Below the pieces are notes generated by a model. It saw only the letters and a list, made by a program, of their open reading frames with translations. It was not told the DNA's origin and made no database searches. DNA of 64,000 bases, taken from NCBI GenBank assembly GCA_030544235.1, contig CM060471.1, positions 11,269,348 through 11,333,347 of the forward strand. Direction: 5' to 3'. The DNA comes from Lepturacanthus savala. Taxonomy: Eukaryota > Chordata > Actinopteri > Scombriformes > Trichiuridae. Each line of letters starts with the position of its first letter. Position 1 is the first letter of the stretch. The position numbers and the translations under genes were made by a program. Of the stretch, positions 35,790 through 50,285 are shown one piece after another.

Positions 35790-37629
35790 GACGTAACCGC
35801 CATTTTAGCGCGAGATTTTCGAGGTTGGAGTGGGTGACGTCATCGTTAGAATGAAAAAAAAAAACTAGAGGGAGTGTAACTCCATTGTAATGGACGTATG
35901 TCGCCTAAAACGTTTTTATGGTTAGTTAATGAGTTAGCTAGTAAAATCTGAATTAAAACCAGACATCCGTATTAATGTGCAACCAAAGATATTATTGATT
36001 TCATGACCATTTGACATTTTGTGTAAAAAAAAATTGAACAAAAAAAAAAATTGTGATTTTTGTAAAAAAATAAGATACAAATGGACTTTTAAAGAAGACA
36101 AAACCAACATGAACACACAAAGTACATTTAGAGAGACCTGATGACTGCTTCTTAAAACTGCATTTTCAAAACTTTTTGACTTTCTCATCTTGCCAAACAT
36201 TATTTTATTAACAGTCGCGCAGTCATTCTCTCCAGAAATTGTGTAACAAAATATCAAATGTCGTTTTAACTCGATTATATGATTTTGGAGTTCGTTTGAC
36301 ACCCAAATCAAAAAATACAAAAATTTAAGTTCCACAGCCGAACGATTCACGATTTTTTTTTTTTCGGTTAATGACATCATCTACACCAGAGCATGTGCAG
36401 TAGAGTAGTTAGTCACCGTGGTAACGCCCCAGCTTGATGTCATGTCACCCTTTCTTTAATTCAGTGCTTCTCAAATAGTGCCGGGGGTGGGTGGGTGTGA
36501 CCCTGGGGAACATGCTTTTTTTGCCGTACTAGAATAAAGTGTAATTGCAGATCCACTACAGTAGTTGGCAGTGGCGCCCTCATTGTCAAAATGTACATTT
36601 GGTCCTGTGTTTGGTCCGGTGAACATTCACACTGTATAGAACCAGACCAGGATTCATTTGATACGAACCAAGCCCCATTTTCAAGTGGACCAGAGTTAGT
36701 TTGTTTGAACTGGACCAGAGTTCTATGAGTTTTCACACCTGGACAAACGAAATGAAACTATCCACCAAAACCAACTCTAGTCCATTTAAAGCGAATAAAT
36801 GAGGACAGTGTGAAAGCTCCTCAGTGTCACATCCTTTTAACAAGGTGATGAATGATCATTACTTCAAAAACATCAATCAAACAGCAGCTATAACATAATA
36901 TCCCATAATATCCCGTCCTGTATCATCAGACTAGTGTTGCTATGGTTACCCTGCTCCCCCCAACACACTTCCTGCTGCTAAGCCTGTCATCTCTCCTGCT
37001 ATAAATTTTACTGTGCTGCATTATTTTAAAACTTTCTTACATTTCAATTTAATTCAGATGCTCTTTTGTTAACGTGATCATTAGATGATGTGTTCTGGTT
37101 GAGCAGAATTAAACATGCTGCCTTAAAAAATTTTGTTAAAAATGAAGACATTTTTAACAGGGATGAAACGAAAGGGGGGGAGAGATGAAGATAATGAGAC
37201 AAAAGAAAGTCACTGAAAGCTAAGACAAGGAAATATGACAAAGCACATGTAGTGCTTTGCTTCACTGTGGGAGACGAGGAAGGCCGGTGTGTTTTCTGTG
37301 TCTAAAAATGCTGTCAGCAGACAGCATGAAGCCAAATAAATTAAGGCTGATCAGTAAACCAGCGATCACTGTTAGCATTGTATAAATTAAATTGTTTTAT
37401 TCATTTTTGTTTTGTAGGATAAGTGTTTCATATATTGTGCTCCTGAGTTAATGTTGCTGAAGTGAATTTGAATTTGTTATTATTTATTGATTATATTAAA
37501 TTTTTTTTCAGCATTAAATGGTGCAATAAGTCGGTTTAAACAAGTTTTTTTTTAATTATAGGCAAATTGATTCACCTAAAATCTTTTCTGTTACGCACTA
37601 AAAACAATGTTTATAAAGTTATTCTTTGT
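35790..37629. other. Right flank of the array, no gene seen
   Basis: Begins with CG-containing, promoter-like sequence (GACGTCA at 35836-35842, minus-strand AAAATGGCGG). Then come AT-rich DNA, a CAGTGCTTCTCAAATAG hAT-like end at 36462, and a repeat-like stretch (36540-36840) with GGTCCGGTGAACATTCACAC and TTTTCACACCTGGACAAACG. I see no exon. Confidence 0.45.
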
Positions 37630-37850
37630 TGTAAGTTGAACTATACCCTAACACTGATCCAGACCAACAGTCCACAACTCAAAGATCATCAGTTTACTAT
37701 AATAGAAGACTAAAGAAACCAGAAAATAACCAGATTTGAGAAGCTGGAACCAGAGACAATGATTTTCTTCTTAAAAATGACTCAATCAATTAGTCAAAAT
37801 AGTTGGCAATTAATGTAATTAGCTGTACATCAGCTGTAGTGTAAATCGAG
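37630..37850. mobile_element. hAT-type MITE fragment, reverse orientation
   Basis: CTCAAAGATCATCAGTTTAC, CAGATTTGAGAAGCTGGAAC and AAAATAGTTGGCAATTAATG match the right half of the family at 62533-62853; the left half is missing. Confidence 0.6.
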
Positions 37851-40255
37851 TAAAGTGCTTCAGTCTCTCTCACCAAACAGCCACGAGATGTCGCTGTTGT
37901 CTCTTTGTTTTCTCTCCAAGCTCAAACATAAATCAGCGTAATATCCAAAAACGACTGACAGATGTGACACCCGGGCCAAGACGACACTTTAACCTCAGCA
38001 ACTGCTGCTTTCTGCCTTCTGTCGACCATCTGCTGCTGCTTCTGTGGCCTAAATGCTGCTCGATTTATTCTCAAAGTGAAATCTGAGGCAGGAGATATTC
38101 ATTCATTTACAACAAATACACATTATATTCAGGATATTAATACATATATGTAGGATTCTCTGGCTTCATCATGACCATCCTCAATGACAACATAGATGAT
38201 TTTTTTTTCTCTTTAAATTGTACATTGTTTATTCAACAGTATTTATTCGCTGATATTACTGTGATAAAAGATAAATCTGCTGATATTTATTTGGTGAGAT
38301 CACTGGGATAAAAGTGTTGACCCGAGCCATCGTCTCCTCGTCATGATTCACTTAGTTAGATTGATTCTGTCTTTCTGATTCACAGCAAAAAGCTGCTTCT
38401 TAATTACATTTAATCACATTACAGTGCCTCCACTGGCTTCTTGGCAATTTAATCCAACTGCTTCTATTAAATCCTAAAGGTTTCTGTTTATTTAAATCAG
38501 TGCTGTTTGAGAACATCTAACTATAAACTGGTGAAAGGTTCAACAAGCTGTTTTGATTCGTGCGTAAGTATATAGCTTTTGAATTTCAAGTAGATGACAG
38601 AAAAGAGGCTTTTTACTCAAGTGTTTATAAGGATAAGTAGGTTGTGAATGAGAGAGAATGAGAGAATATAAAATAGGACCTATAATAATAACACTAAATC
38701 ACAGCTGGAACAGCCACTGTTGACCTTCATCTATCTACCTTTTATAATAAAGCAATATTCTCAGGATAAATTCACTATTTATTTGAAGATAAAGGAGTCA
38801 CACAAGCTTTTCTACCATCAAAACCAGCCACATTCATACCACCCAACTCATAATAATAATGTGAGCATATAATGTGCTTTGGGGGCTGGTTAATGATTTC
38901 AGGGATTTTGTTTGTTTATCAGAGTCTCTAATAAAAATGCCTTGGGGAAATACACTTATTACACGTATACACATATTTTCTTTCTAAATAAGACAATTGT
39001 ATAATCTTCAGTAAAAATAATGCTTGTCCCAATGTCTGCTACAGATACAAACTAATTTATATCTCCACAACAAATAAATACAAATTTAAACAAAACCTTT
39101 ATCCTATTTAGAATATAACCATCAAGTTATGTCCAATACTTCAGGATTTTGACACTAGTGCTAGTGGATTTTAGAGGATAGTTGTAGGCAATCTCCATGG
39201 AAACAAAGGTTGCCATTATTATATAATTCAATTTTTCACAATTTACGAACAATTCATTTTAATGAACATCCTCCCAGAACCTATTGTGTTCTGCTGTCTG
39301 GATAATATTTTATCTTATTTTCTTGCCTCCTGAATCACTGTTTTTTTTTTGTTGTTGTTTTTCCTCGGCACCAACCTTACATTCTTCTTGCTCTCCATCT
39401 TGTGCACAGAGCCGTCAACACTCAGCAGGACACTGGTTATCTCAGGACGGAGCAGGTCAAGGTTGCAATGTATCGGTTTCAGCTCCAACTGTGCATTTCA
39501 TTAAAAAGCAGCCAGTGTGTTCCCATCAGTAAACTCCAAATAAATCCTGTTCTGGTGCAGAACTCAGCATCAAAAGTCTCTTTACTGCCACATTTGGGAA
39601 ACTATTTTTGAAGATGTGACATTTGAATGATTGTCCCCATTTTTGATAAACACTTGAGGCCCTGTAGAGCAGTTTCTGGTAGAAGTTATGATTTTAAACT
39701 TTATCAGCAGCAGCCGGTGGTGTCATCTTATCAGCAGAGGTGGGGCGAGGCACCCGACAAGGGTGCCCACTATCTGTTTTTTTATTAGTCTTTGAGCCTT
39801 GTCTCTTTCTCTTCTGTAATAAATACAAATAGATGAATGAATACAAATATTACAAAAAGGAAGATTCCACCAAATGTAACTGGGTGAAAGGTTCGACTGT
39901 GTTGTGTGGTTCTTCAGGAGAGACTGATGGAGTTTGAGGTGTATCTGAACTCAGAGGAAGGTTAAGAAGAACTGGAATTTTCCATCTAAGGCCTCGTTTC
40001 CATAAACAGTATCTCACCACAACGTGATTCTGTATTAAGAATTAAGAATCCAAAGAATTAAAGTGAATGGGGTCTGCAAAACTGCAGTGACAAATTTATC
40101 AATAATCAATCATCAGTGTTGTGACTGTACTCTGATGCTGTTATTTAAAGATGGCGTCAGGGTGCTGGGCTCGGACGTCGCACTCATGAATCATGAATCA
40201 GCATGTAAATCTCTGGCCAATCGGCATCCAGTGGCCTGGTTACGTCACATTAAAG
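37851..40255. other. AT-rich region, no gene seen
   Basis: No recognisable exon or repeat beyond poly-T tracts and short open frames. A stretch near 39400-39540 is somewhat richer in GC but matches no family I know. Confidence 0.4.
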
Positions 40256-40676
40256 CAGGGGTGTCAAACATGCGGCCCGAGGGCCAGAACCGGCCCCCGC
40301 AAAGGTCTAATCTGGCCCCGTGATAAAAAAAAAAAGTGGATACAGAGTTTTCTAAGAAAAACAAACTTCTACTATATCACAGAAATATGAAGCCTTGGCG
40401 TTCATATTCACAGCAGCTTTCAATGCTCAAGCGATATAATCAATAAATAAATATATTGATATCTTTGAAATTGCACCTATTCTCTGAAGACATACAAGGC
40501 CTTTCATCACCTGTTGTGTGAATGGATGATTCATTTGAAACTATTCAAACTGTAGTTTTACTTCTTTTTTTGGAGTTGTTGTTATTTTAAAGGAGATTAT
40601 TATGTATCAGTTTTACTGATTCGGCCTAAATTGGTCTGTATGTGGCCCATGAACTAAAATCAGTTTGAAATCTCTG
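40256..40676. mobile_element. hAT-type MITE
   Basis: Starts CAGGGGTGTCAAACATGCGG and ends GTTTGAAATCTCTG, an imperfect inverted repeat. Flanks CATTAAAG and CATTTAAC resemble a decayed 8-bp target duplication. The internal GGCCCGAGGGCCAGAACCGG and TGGCCCATGAACTAAAATC motifs are typical of this abundant vertebrate family. Confidence 0.65.
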
Positions 40677-42195
<1,519 letters not shown>

Positions 42196-42515
42196 TGGTT
42201 TAAAGAACCCAAAGATCATCAGTTTATCAATATAGAAGATTGTTTCGAAAACCTTGAAATAAATGAAGTTATCTACTGATGGACCAAAGAAAATTCTACT
42301 TAATATTGGACTAATTTTACCAAAAACAAGATACTGTTCCCCTGATTATGTTTTTGCAGTGTGTTATTAGGTTAAACACAGCAAACACTTGACGAAATTT
42401 CACATATTAATTGTTGATTGAATCCATGAGTCAGTTATCAAAATAGTTGGCAATTAATGTAATAGTTGTTAACCAATCAATTAATTGAGTATTGGTTGCA
42501 GTTCTAATGTTTAGG
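42196..42515. mobile_element. hAT-type MITE with a second element inserted
   Basis: Outer parts (AAAGATCATCAGTTTATCAA; AGTTATCAAAATAGTTGGCA; GTAATAGTTGTTAACCAATC) match the family at 62533-62853. The middle (ATTGGACTAATTTTACCAAA, AACAAGATACTG, TTTTTGCAGTGTG) matches the foldback element family at 56959-57141, so one MITE probably sits in another. Confidence 0.55.
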
Positions 42516-43254
42516 TTTGTTTAGGTCATTTCAACATATCTGTGGTTACACAACCATAAAGTCCCAGCGTTTCCCCCTGAGACTGAGCTGATACATCACA
42601 GTTCTGCTCCAGTAACAGTCCACACCAGACGTTTTCCAAATCCAGTTTGCACAGGATCCACCCTCCTGTGCGATGAAGTGGAAACTGGCAAAAAAAAATG
42701 TTCGATTGCTACTCGAAAGCATATAAAAAAAGACTGTCCAGTTGGAAGCGGGTCACATTCCGGTCTCTGCTTCCCTGCAGTGGAACAGTTCTTGATGCCG
42801 TGGATGATTGTCACCAAGAGACTAGTTTTGAGCGAACGGAAAGTAAATTCTGTCTGTCTGCCCTTCTCCAACACCAGACTTTATACTGCTCTCTAGAAAA
42901 CATTAGCACACAATCATGAATATTATGATTGCATCAGGTTTCCTTTTTGAATTGCAAGATAAAAGTTTTATCAAAAGAGCATGAAATCTAAAACTAAAAT
43001 AGACAGTTTGACAAAGTGTCTCTTTCCTCACGGCCTCAGGGACTAATCTCATTTAACCCCAACATTGATTTCCTGACGTCCTCATTGACCTCAGATGAGA
43101 ATAAGATGAAAATGAATGAGCAGAGGAAGAGAAAATGAAGATTCAGGATAAATAATAACTATAAAAGAGACAGAATGAAGCAGCAGTGTTTTTTCCTGAA
43201 TGTCGCCTGCAGCCGGGCCAAGAGGTGAATCGATTCTTATTCACTCTTACACAT
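42516..43254. other. AT-rich region, no gene seen
   Basis: Overlapping open frames of 70-90 codons at 42596-42919 on both strands have no recognisable domain and are treated as chance. Confidence 0.4.
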
Positions 43255-44150
43255 ACACTACTGTTCAAAAGTTTGGGGTCACCCAGACAATTTAGTGTTT
43301 TCTATTAATAGTGACACTTTTATTTACCACCACAAGTTGTAAAATGAATAGAAAATTTTATTCCATTAGCCTTCTGATACAATGATCAAACACATTGTAC
43401 CATTAGAACACTGGAATGATAGTTGCTGGAAATGCGCCTCTATACACCTATGTAGATATTGCACCAAAAACCAGACATTTGCAGCTGGAGTATAGCAGTC
43501 TATACCACATTAGCAATGTCAGTCAGTTATTTTCTATACCTGCTTATTCCTCATTAGGGTCACAGGGGTCTGCTGGAGCCAATCCCAGCGCATTACGGTG
43601 AGAGGCAGGGATACACCCCAGATGGTCGCCAGCCAATCGTGGGGCACACACACCATTCACTCACACACTACAGGTAATTTAGAGTTGTCAATTAACCTGA
43701 GCATGTTTTTGGACTGTGGGAGGAAGCTGGAGTACCCGGTGAAAACCCACACAGACACGGGGAGAACATGCAAACTCCACACAGAAAGGTCCCAGACCCA
43801 GGACCAAGGAGGTCTTGAACCTGTGACCTTCTTGCTGTGAGGCAACAGCGCTAACCCCTGCTCCACCATGTCACCCCTCATTAGCAATGTATAGAGTGTA
43901 TTTCCGATTAGTGTAAAGTTATCTTCATTGAAAAAAACAGTGCTTTTTTGCAGGCAAGCTACAAGAGGTCTAATCCTCAGTAACATCATATACGGCTATT
44001 CCGTCATCCCTTTATATGACATGTCTCGGCATGCAGGTTTTCTGACACTTTTTAGTAACAGGTCATCTTTTTTCTTCTTTGAGAGTTGTGACATTCTACC
44101 CAGGTGTGTCTGTGGTTATGACTATACCAAATAAAGGAATGCATGGGAAA
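43255..44150. mobile_element. Tc1-like MITE, truncated, carrying a SINE
   Basis: Begins CACTACTGTTCAAAAGTTTG after TA, the end of a very common fish Tc1-like short element, followed by CCCAGACAATTTAGTGTTTT. The expected inverted right end is not found. A SINE (43520-43878) is inserted in it, and the right limit is approximate. Confidence 0.55.
43520..43878 (-). mobile_element. tRNA-headed SINE, full length
   Basis: Minus-oriented. The tRNA-like head at the right end has a B box GGTTCAAGACC (minus strand) and an A-box-like segment; the tail ends in a GACTGAC simple repeat at the left. A perfect 12-bp target duplication CATTAGCAATGT (43508-43519 and 43879-43890) shows retroposition. Confidence 0.78.
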
Positions 44151-47100
44151 AGACAGCATTTTGCCAATATTTTATAGAAAAAGTCATTCACAACTCATCA
44201 TTACGTCAACACCTGAGCCCCCCCTATAATTCACCCCGTTGGTGCTCCTGATGCCTCATGACAGCATGATTGAGAAAAATGGCTGCACCTCTCTCTTTAG
44301 AGCCTTCAGCAGGAGGGACGTTGTCTACCTGTAAATCTGAAGCTTTTTCAACACAGCGAGGCACCAGCTGAGCACTTTAACAGCTGAGTTCATCCAGTTC
44401 AACCAGAGCTGTCATCACACTCATAATGGACCCTGTGGAAGGTGTTGATGTGCTTTGGAAATGTAAAGCTGCACATTTTTATCCTGTAATTGAAGTTCTG
44501 GGCAGAAAAAGATCATGAAGATCACATGTCTTGTCTGTTTGCTTTTTTGGTTCTGTGTCTATTTCCTGTTTTATTTTGAAAAAAAAGTTATTCTCTGTGT
44601 ATCTTGTCTTCAATCCCTAGTTTGTAATTGTGTGTTTTTAGACAGTTGTATTTTAATCAGGTAGGATTTAAGTACTTTTTTCACCTCTGTTTCTTTTCGT
44701 CTTCCATATAACCATCCAGATTCAACAGTCAAAGTTAAAACATCGGATCTCTATATATTCAAGTTCAAGTTTCTTTATTGTGGAAATTTATTTGCAGCAA
44801 AGTATTAAAAAGAACATGTTCAGTCTAACAATCAAAAAACACTGGGTCAAAAATACAGCACAGTATAGAATAGAATATGAATAAGATTAATAATAAGATC
44901 ACTTCATATGGAAGAGAAAAGGCAAGAGAGGGAAATTACAGTTACTAAAATGGAGAGTAAAGTGCTTAGTACAGTTAATATTATAGTTTTAATTTTGTGT
45001 TATAGTGGTGTTTTTTATATAGACATAACTTTAATTCTAAATATACAATGCAAACAATGTATAAGAAATTAAAAAAAGAGAATCTTAAAGTGTCACATGG
45101 GGACCATGTTTAGTTGGACCAGATTCTTTAAAGTAATGAATTTTAAATGTTCTCTGCTGTGGAATTTTGCAGTGGAGCGACTATCTTTCTGTTATAATAA
45201 TTCCAGAGCCAGGAGGAAACAGTCCCACCGGAAATTGAACCATTACCATTGAAGACACAATCATTCTTCACCGTCATCATTTCCATAACAGAGAATGATC
45301 CATGATGAGTAATAAATGGGATGGATAGAGTTCATTTATAATTCCACACAGCTTCAAAACCAATGAAAATAGTTCAGCAGAAGCGGCAGCCAGAGACTCA
45401 TCTGTTACAGCTGTCAGTGGAAACCAGCTGTGCAGAAAATAAAACGACCGCATTCGCTGCAACGTTTGCTTCCAAGACCAATGTTTTAGCATTTTCCTGT
45501 TGAAGCTGCGTTTCCGACCCCTTATAGATGTTACATATTTATCTGTTTTATAATCTGTTATTGAATCTACTACTGTTGATAATTCTACTGCTCTTTCAAG
45601 CAACAAGCTAATTTAACTCAATTAAAAATAGTTTTTAAAAGTATGTAAAATTAATTTTCCATCTTCTGCACATCTGCAGACAAGTCATTTATAACCTTGT
45701 GTGTGTTAAATTTTTAAAAGTAAAACCTTTGGTTTGGTTCAATGTCTGAATGTTAAATTTATTGAAGGTTAACATACAGAAAATAGCTAAAGGTTTTATT
45801 AATTTGATTGGATTTAATTTAAATATGTAGGTGATATACTAATAGAAAACCCTTTAAAAATTCAATTCTATTCAAAATAATTATTCTATAAGCATTGAAC
45901 AAAATATAAGTACAACGCATTTAAAAAATATACGTACAATAAACCTAAAAAATAGATCCAGATTGAGAAGAATTCATTTCATACAACCACTTGACATAAT
46001 AAAATTAAATAAATTAAACAAAACATTTTTTGTTGCACTTTCTATGTCCTAAATGACATTTACTGAGCTCCCCATCTGATATAAACCCTCAACGTGTCTG
46101 AAAGTTCCTCTATCTAGACCAGATTTTATAATTCATTAGATATTTCAGCTGTAATTACTTTTACTCCTGCAGGAAGCTGCAGAGGCTGATATACGATAGA
46201 ACCATCTAATCTATACAGGACATCTAACGAGGGAGAAAAGAAGGGTAGGAGCCGCTAATCACAGCTCGTTAAGAATAAAAGGGATAATTATTTCTTTATG
46301 GAGCGTTTGGTTTCTGGTTAATAGCTGCTGAGTCGTGGAGGAAGACAAAGAAATATCTGTGATTAGTTTCCCGTCTGCTCAGCGCTCATTGATTTTTTTT
46401 ATTATTTGGAAAAAAAAAGAGGAGAGAACTAATTATTTTTTTGTTACTTTCGGATCATAAACTTTATCAGTGAGGACACATCAATTAGCAATAAATAATT
46501 ATAATTTAATGGCTATTTACTAAATTTAAGCTAAAGAAAAATAACAAAGTTGTTCCTGCTCTGCAAATAAAAAAAGAAAAAAATTCTAAACAGGTGAAAA
46601 TATTTTTATTTTAGAATATATTTTTATTTATATTTTATATTATATAATTAATCAAATATTGAGTAGAATTATCTTGAATTATTTTATTCCACTGGCCGAT
46701 AATTTTGCTTATTTCAATTCTCTTGATATTGGTCAATGTAGTCTTTTCTTAAAATAAGATTGCAAATGCCAATAGGTGGACTAATTGTTGCAAAAACAAG
46801 CTATTTCCCAGTGCATTGTGTTATTCAGTGAAAAACAACAAATCCCTGACAAAATTTCAGATATTCAACAATCAATATCAAGATACATTTTTAATGATCA
46901 GGTGGGTTTGGCCAATAAAGGTAAAAACAAGTTACACATATTCAGTTTGCACAAACAAACATTATTTTCCTCCATATATGTAAAACCGTTGAGTAGAAAG
47001 AGACATATGGACACATTAACTGGCTGCTGCTTTAATTTTGTTGAGTGATGGAGGATAAAAGTAATGATTAGCGATGACTGAGAGTGAAAAATTGGTCTTT

Positions 47101-48111
47101 TCTGTTTTCATCCATATAACAGAAAGAGGGAGAGAAAAACCCTTCCTGAATCCTGGATGAGTCACTGTCTCTGTGTTTGATCTCTGCTGCTTCATCCATC
47201 CTAAAATAAACCTGATAAACATGTTTTAAAGAAAACGTGGGTTCAATAATCTGCTACAAAGAATGCAACAGATTAATAGCTTAATTCTGATGTAACTTCA
47301 TTATAACGATTAACGCTGAAGCAGTGATGTGGCAAATTAGGCTGAATCACCAATTAGCGTCTGGAACAGCCTGACTGGGAGAGTAATGGTTTTTGAATCC
47401 TGTTTTAATTGCACCAGTTGTCTGAAAAATAAAGCCAATGTAGAAAAAATTCCAAAACAAAACTTCAGATTCTCAAAGACCAATCTAATGCTGATCTCTA
47501 CACAACCTCATGGTAAATCACAACTTTACAGCAGAAATAAACTGTGACACAACTTATACAGACAGACTAGCCTCCAATCAAACCTCCTGTATAAACAAGC
47601 CCCGCCTAACTCCACCTGTGATTGGTTACCAAAGAAATTTTACTCTTCCTCAGCCAATCAGCATAATTTCTCTGACTGTCTCACTCACCAAGGAAGAACA
47701 GAAGGAACTATCTATGGCACCATCTGTGTCTGGGGACACAAACGGCTATTTCTTTTTTCCTGTGTGAGTTCACGTGTGTGTTTGTGTGTGTGTGCGTATG
47801 CATGTGTAGTGAGAAAGTAAATTATTCATGATTTATGGAAACTAATATGCAGCAAAAAAAAAATTTAAAAATGTGAACAAGAAAAATAAAAAAAAATAAA
47901 AAACAAGCAGCATTTGTTGTCTGACAGCTGGTCCCAATATGAGTCACATACACACACAAACACAGCAATAAAACAGACATTTTTGTACGGTTCCCTTTTT
48001 ATTTTCTGTTGGTGAAATCCATTCCCAAAGCCAATTCTTCTCCTGAACTAACTGAGGAAGCTAATGACAAAGAAGCTGTAATGAGCAGCAAAACACACAC
48101 GGCCAAGAGGT
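44151..48111. other. Long AT-rich region, no gene seen
   Basis: A LINE-tail-like motif CAAGTTCAAGTTTCTTTATT is at 44760-44779. A diverged foldback MITE (GAGTAGAATTATCTTGAATT, GATTGCAAATGCCAATAGGT) is near 46660-46830. Open frames up to 109 codons (45277-45606, minus) show no domain. A CCAATCA-rich stretch at 47560-47670 is not clearly a promoter. Confidence 0.4.
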
Positions 48112-48727
48112 TTAATATAACCACAGAGACTGAATATAACCACAGAGACTTAATATAACCACAGAGACTGAATATAACCACAGATACTTAATATAACCAC
48201 AGATACTTAATATAACCACAGAGACTGAATATAACCACAGATACTTAATATAACCACAGAGACTTAATATAACCACAGAGACTGAATATAACCACAGATA
48301 CTTAATATAACCACAGAGACTGAATATAACCACAGATACTTAATATAACCACAGAGACTGAATATAACCACAGAGACTTAATATAACCACAGAGACTGAA
48401 TATAACCACAGATACTTAATATAACCACAGAGACTGAATATAACCACAGAGACTTAATATAACCACAGAGACTGAATATAACCACAGATACTTAATATAA
48501 CCACAGAGACTGAATATAACCACAGAGACTGAATATAACCACAGAGACTGAATATAACCACAGATACTTAATATAACCACAGAGACTGAATATAACCACA
48601 GAGACTTAATATAACCACAGAGACTGAATATAACCACAGATACTTAATATAACCACAGAGACTGAATATAACCACAGAGGAGACTTAATATAACCACAGA
48701 GACTGAATATAATCACAGAGACTTAAT
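48112..48727. repeat. 18-bp minisatellite, about 34 units
   Basis: Unit TAATATAACCACAGAGAC with two main variable sites: T or G at the first base (TTAATATAA versus TGAATATAA in context) and GAGAC versus GATAC. Because 18 is a multiple of three, long fortuitous open frames arise on the minus strand. Near 48677 one unit is longer by three bases (GAGGAGAC). Confidence 0.95.
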
Positions 48728-49088
48728 AAAACCTCATAAATATTCAAACCTGCAGAGCACAAACGCTGAAAACTTTACAGTGAAGGAGACATCTTTTTCG
48801 CACTTTTGAAATGAAATATTTGCATATTCATAGATTCTGATTTATAATCAGGGAGAAGGAGCGGAGGCCGTTTTATGATTTCAACAGGATGATTGGACTT
48901 TTTTTGTGAAAAAAGGATTGAGAAATTATTATTAAAATTGTGGGTGATGGTTAATTTTCATAGTAAGAGAAGATTCCCTGTTCAGACTAAAGAAAATGTC
49001 CTCACAAGTCCTATAAACCTGTGTGTGTGTGCTTCTTCGTATGTGGTGGATGACTCATCGTGTTAGAGAAAGTGGGTCGAGCTGCATG

Positions 49089-49091
<3 letters not shown>

Positions 49092-49125
<34 letters not shown>
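49092..49125. repeat. GA microsatellite
   Basis: Uninterrupted GA run of about 34 bp; a mirror-repeat purine tract that can form triplex DNA. Confidence 0.9.
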
Positions 49126-49128
<3 letters not shown>

Positions 49129-49304
49129 ATGGTTACTGAAGCCGCTGTGATTAATTAGACCACCTGCTTTCTCTCTCACCTTCACCTGAAAGGCAGGACG
49201 ATGATCTGCTTAAATTAAGAGAATATTAGCAGGAAGATGCAGCGAGTTTCTATCTCCTTCATTAAAAGACTCAGATTCACCACAGAGATGTATACAAGCC
49301 ATGA

Positions 49305-49366
49305 GGAGCGGAGAGGAGGAGCAGAGAGGAGGAGCAGAGAGGAGGAGCAGAGAGGAGGAGCAGAGG
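49305..49366. repeat. 15-bp purine minisatellite
   Basis: About four units of GAGGAGGAGCAGAGA. Confidence 0.9.
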
Positions 49367-49907
49367 GAGATCAAGTGTAGCAGGGAGATTAAATTCTTCG
49401 GGTTCTGTTGCTCAGTTGATCAAAGAGAACCTGGTGCGTGTGAAAATAAAAATGATCCCACAGCATCATCACTTCACTCTGATCTGAGTCTGAGTAACGG
49501 GACGAATAAATCAAAGCGTCTGTTAAAGGTTCAGGTGCAGCTGGTTGAATAAATAAGTGATGTGATGCATGTGAAGCAACAAGTGTGTTACAAACATATG
49601 AAGCTTCAGTGTGTCGGTCTCTACCTTCAAAAACCCTCAGCATTTAAAGGAGTGATCTTTCTTTAAATATCACAGAGGAGGAGGAGGAGATGATGATAAT
49701 AATAGCTGGAAAATACTTATCAGTACATAAGTGCAAAAACCTCAACTGAAATTTTCTAGCTACTAAAAAACTTCTTGTCAGTATAAAATCAGATTGAATA
49801 AATAAAAGCAGAAGTGTCATTAAATTAAATTAAATTACTGAAGAAAGGTGGAGCTGCTCTGTGTAGATTGATGCAGCTTCATATTGTTTACAGTGGATCA
49901 GGAATGT

Positions 49908-50259
49908 CAGTCAGTCATTTTCTATACCTGCTTATTCCTCATTAGGGTCACAGGGGTCTGCTGGAGCCTATCCCAGCACGTTACAGTGAGAGGCAGGGAT
50001 ACACCCCAGATGGTTGCCAGCCAATCGTGGGGCACACACACCATTCACTCACACCTACGGGCAGTTTAGAGTCACCTATTAACCTGAGCATGTTGTTCTG
50101 TGGGAGGAAGCCAGAGTACCCGGTGAAAACCCACGCAGACAAGAGGAGAACATGCAAACTCCACATAGAAAGGTCCCAGACCCAGGACCAAAGGAGGTCT
50201 TGAACCTGCGACCTTCTTGCTGTGAGGCAACAGCGCTAACCCCTGCACCACCCTGGGAC
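49908..50259 (-). mobile_element. tRNA-headed SINE, full length
   Basis: Same family and orientation as 43520-43878, with the GGTTCAAGACC B box on the minus strand. Flanked by a 9-bp duplication CAGGAATGT (49899-49907 and 50260-50268). Confidence 0.75.
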
Positions 50260-50285
50260 CAGGAATGTTTTGGATATATATATAT

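Larger units (their letters stand above)
48728..49907. other. Region with purine-rich repeats, no gene seen
   Basis: Contains a GA microsatellite (49092-49125) and a short 15-bp tandem repeat (49305-49366). No supported exon. Confidence 0.4.

Noticed and set aside
47510..47767. 85-codon plus-strand frame
   Set aside because: No domain, low-complexity surroundings, probably chance.
47999..48637. Minus-strand frames with repeated LCGYIKSLWLYSVSV-like units
   Set aside because: Product of the 18-bp minisatellite, whose unit length is a multiple of three.
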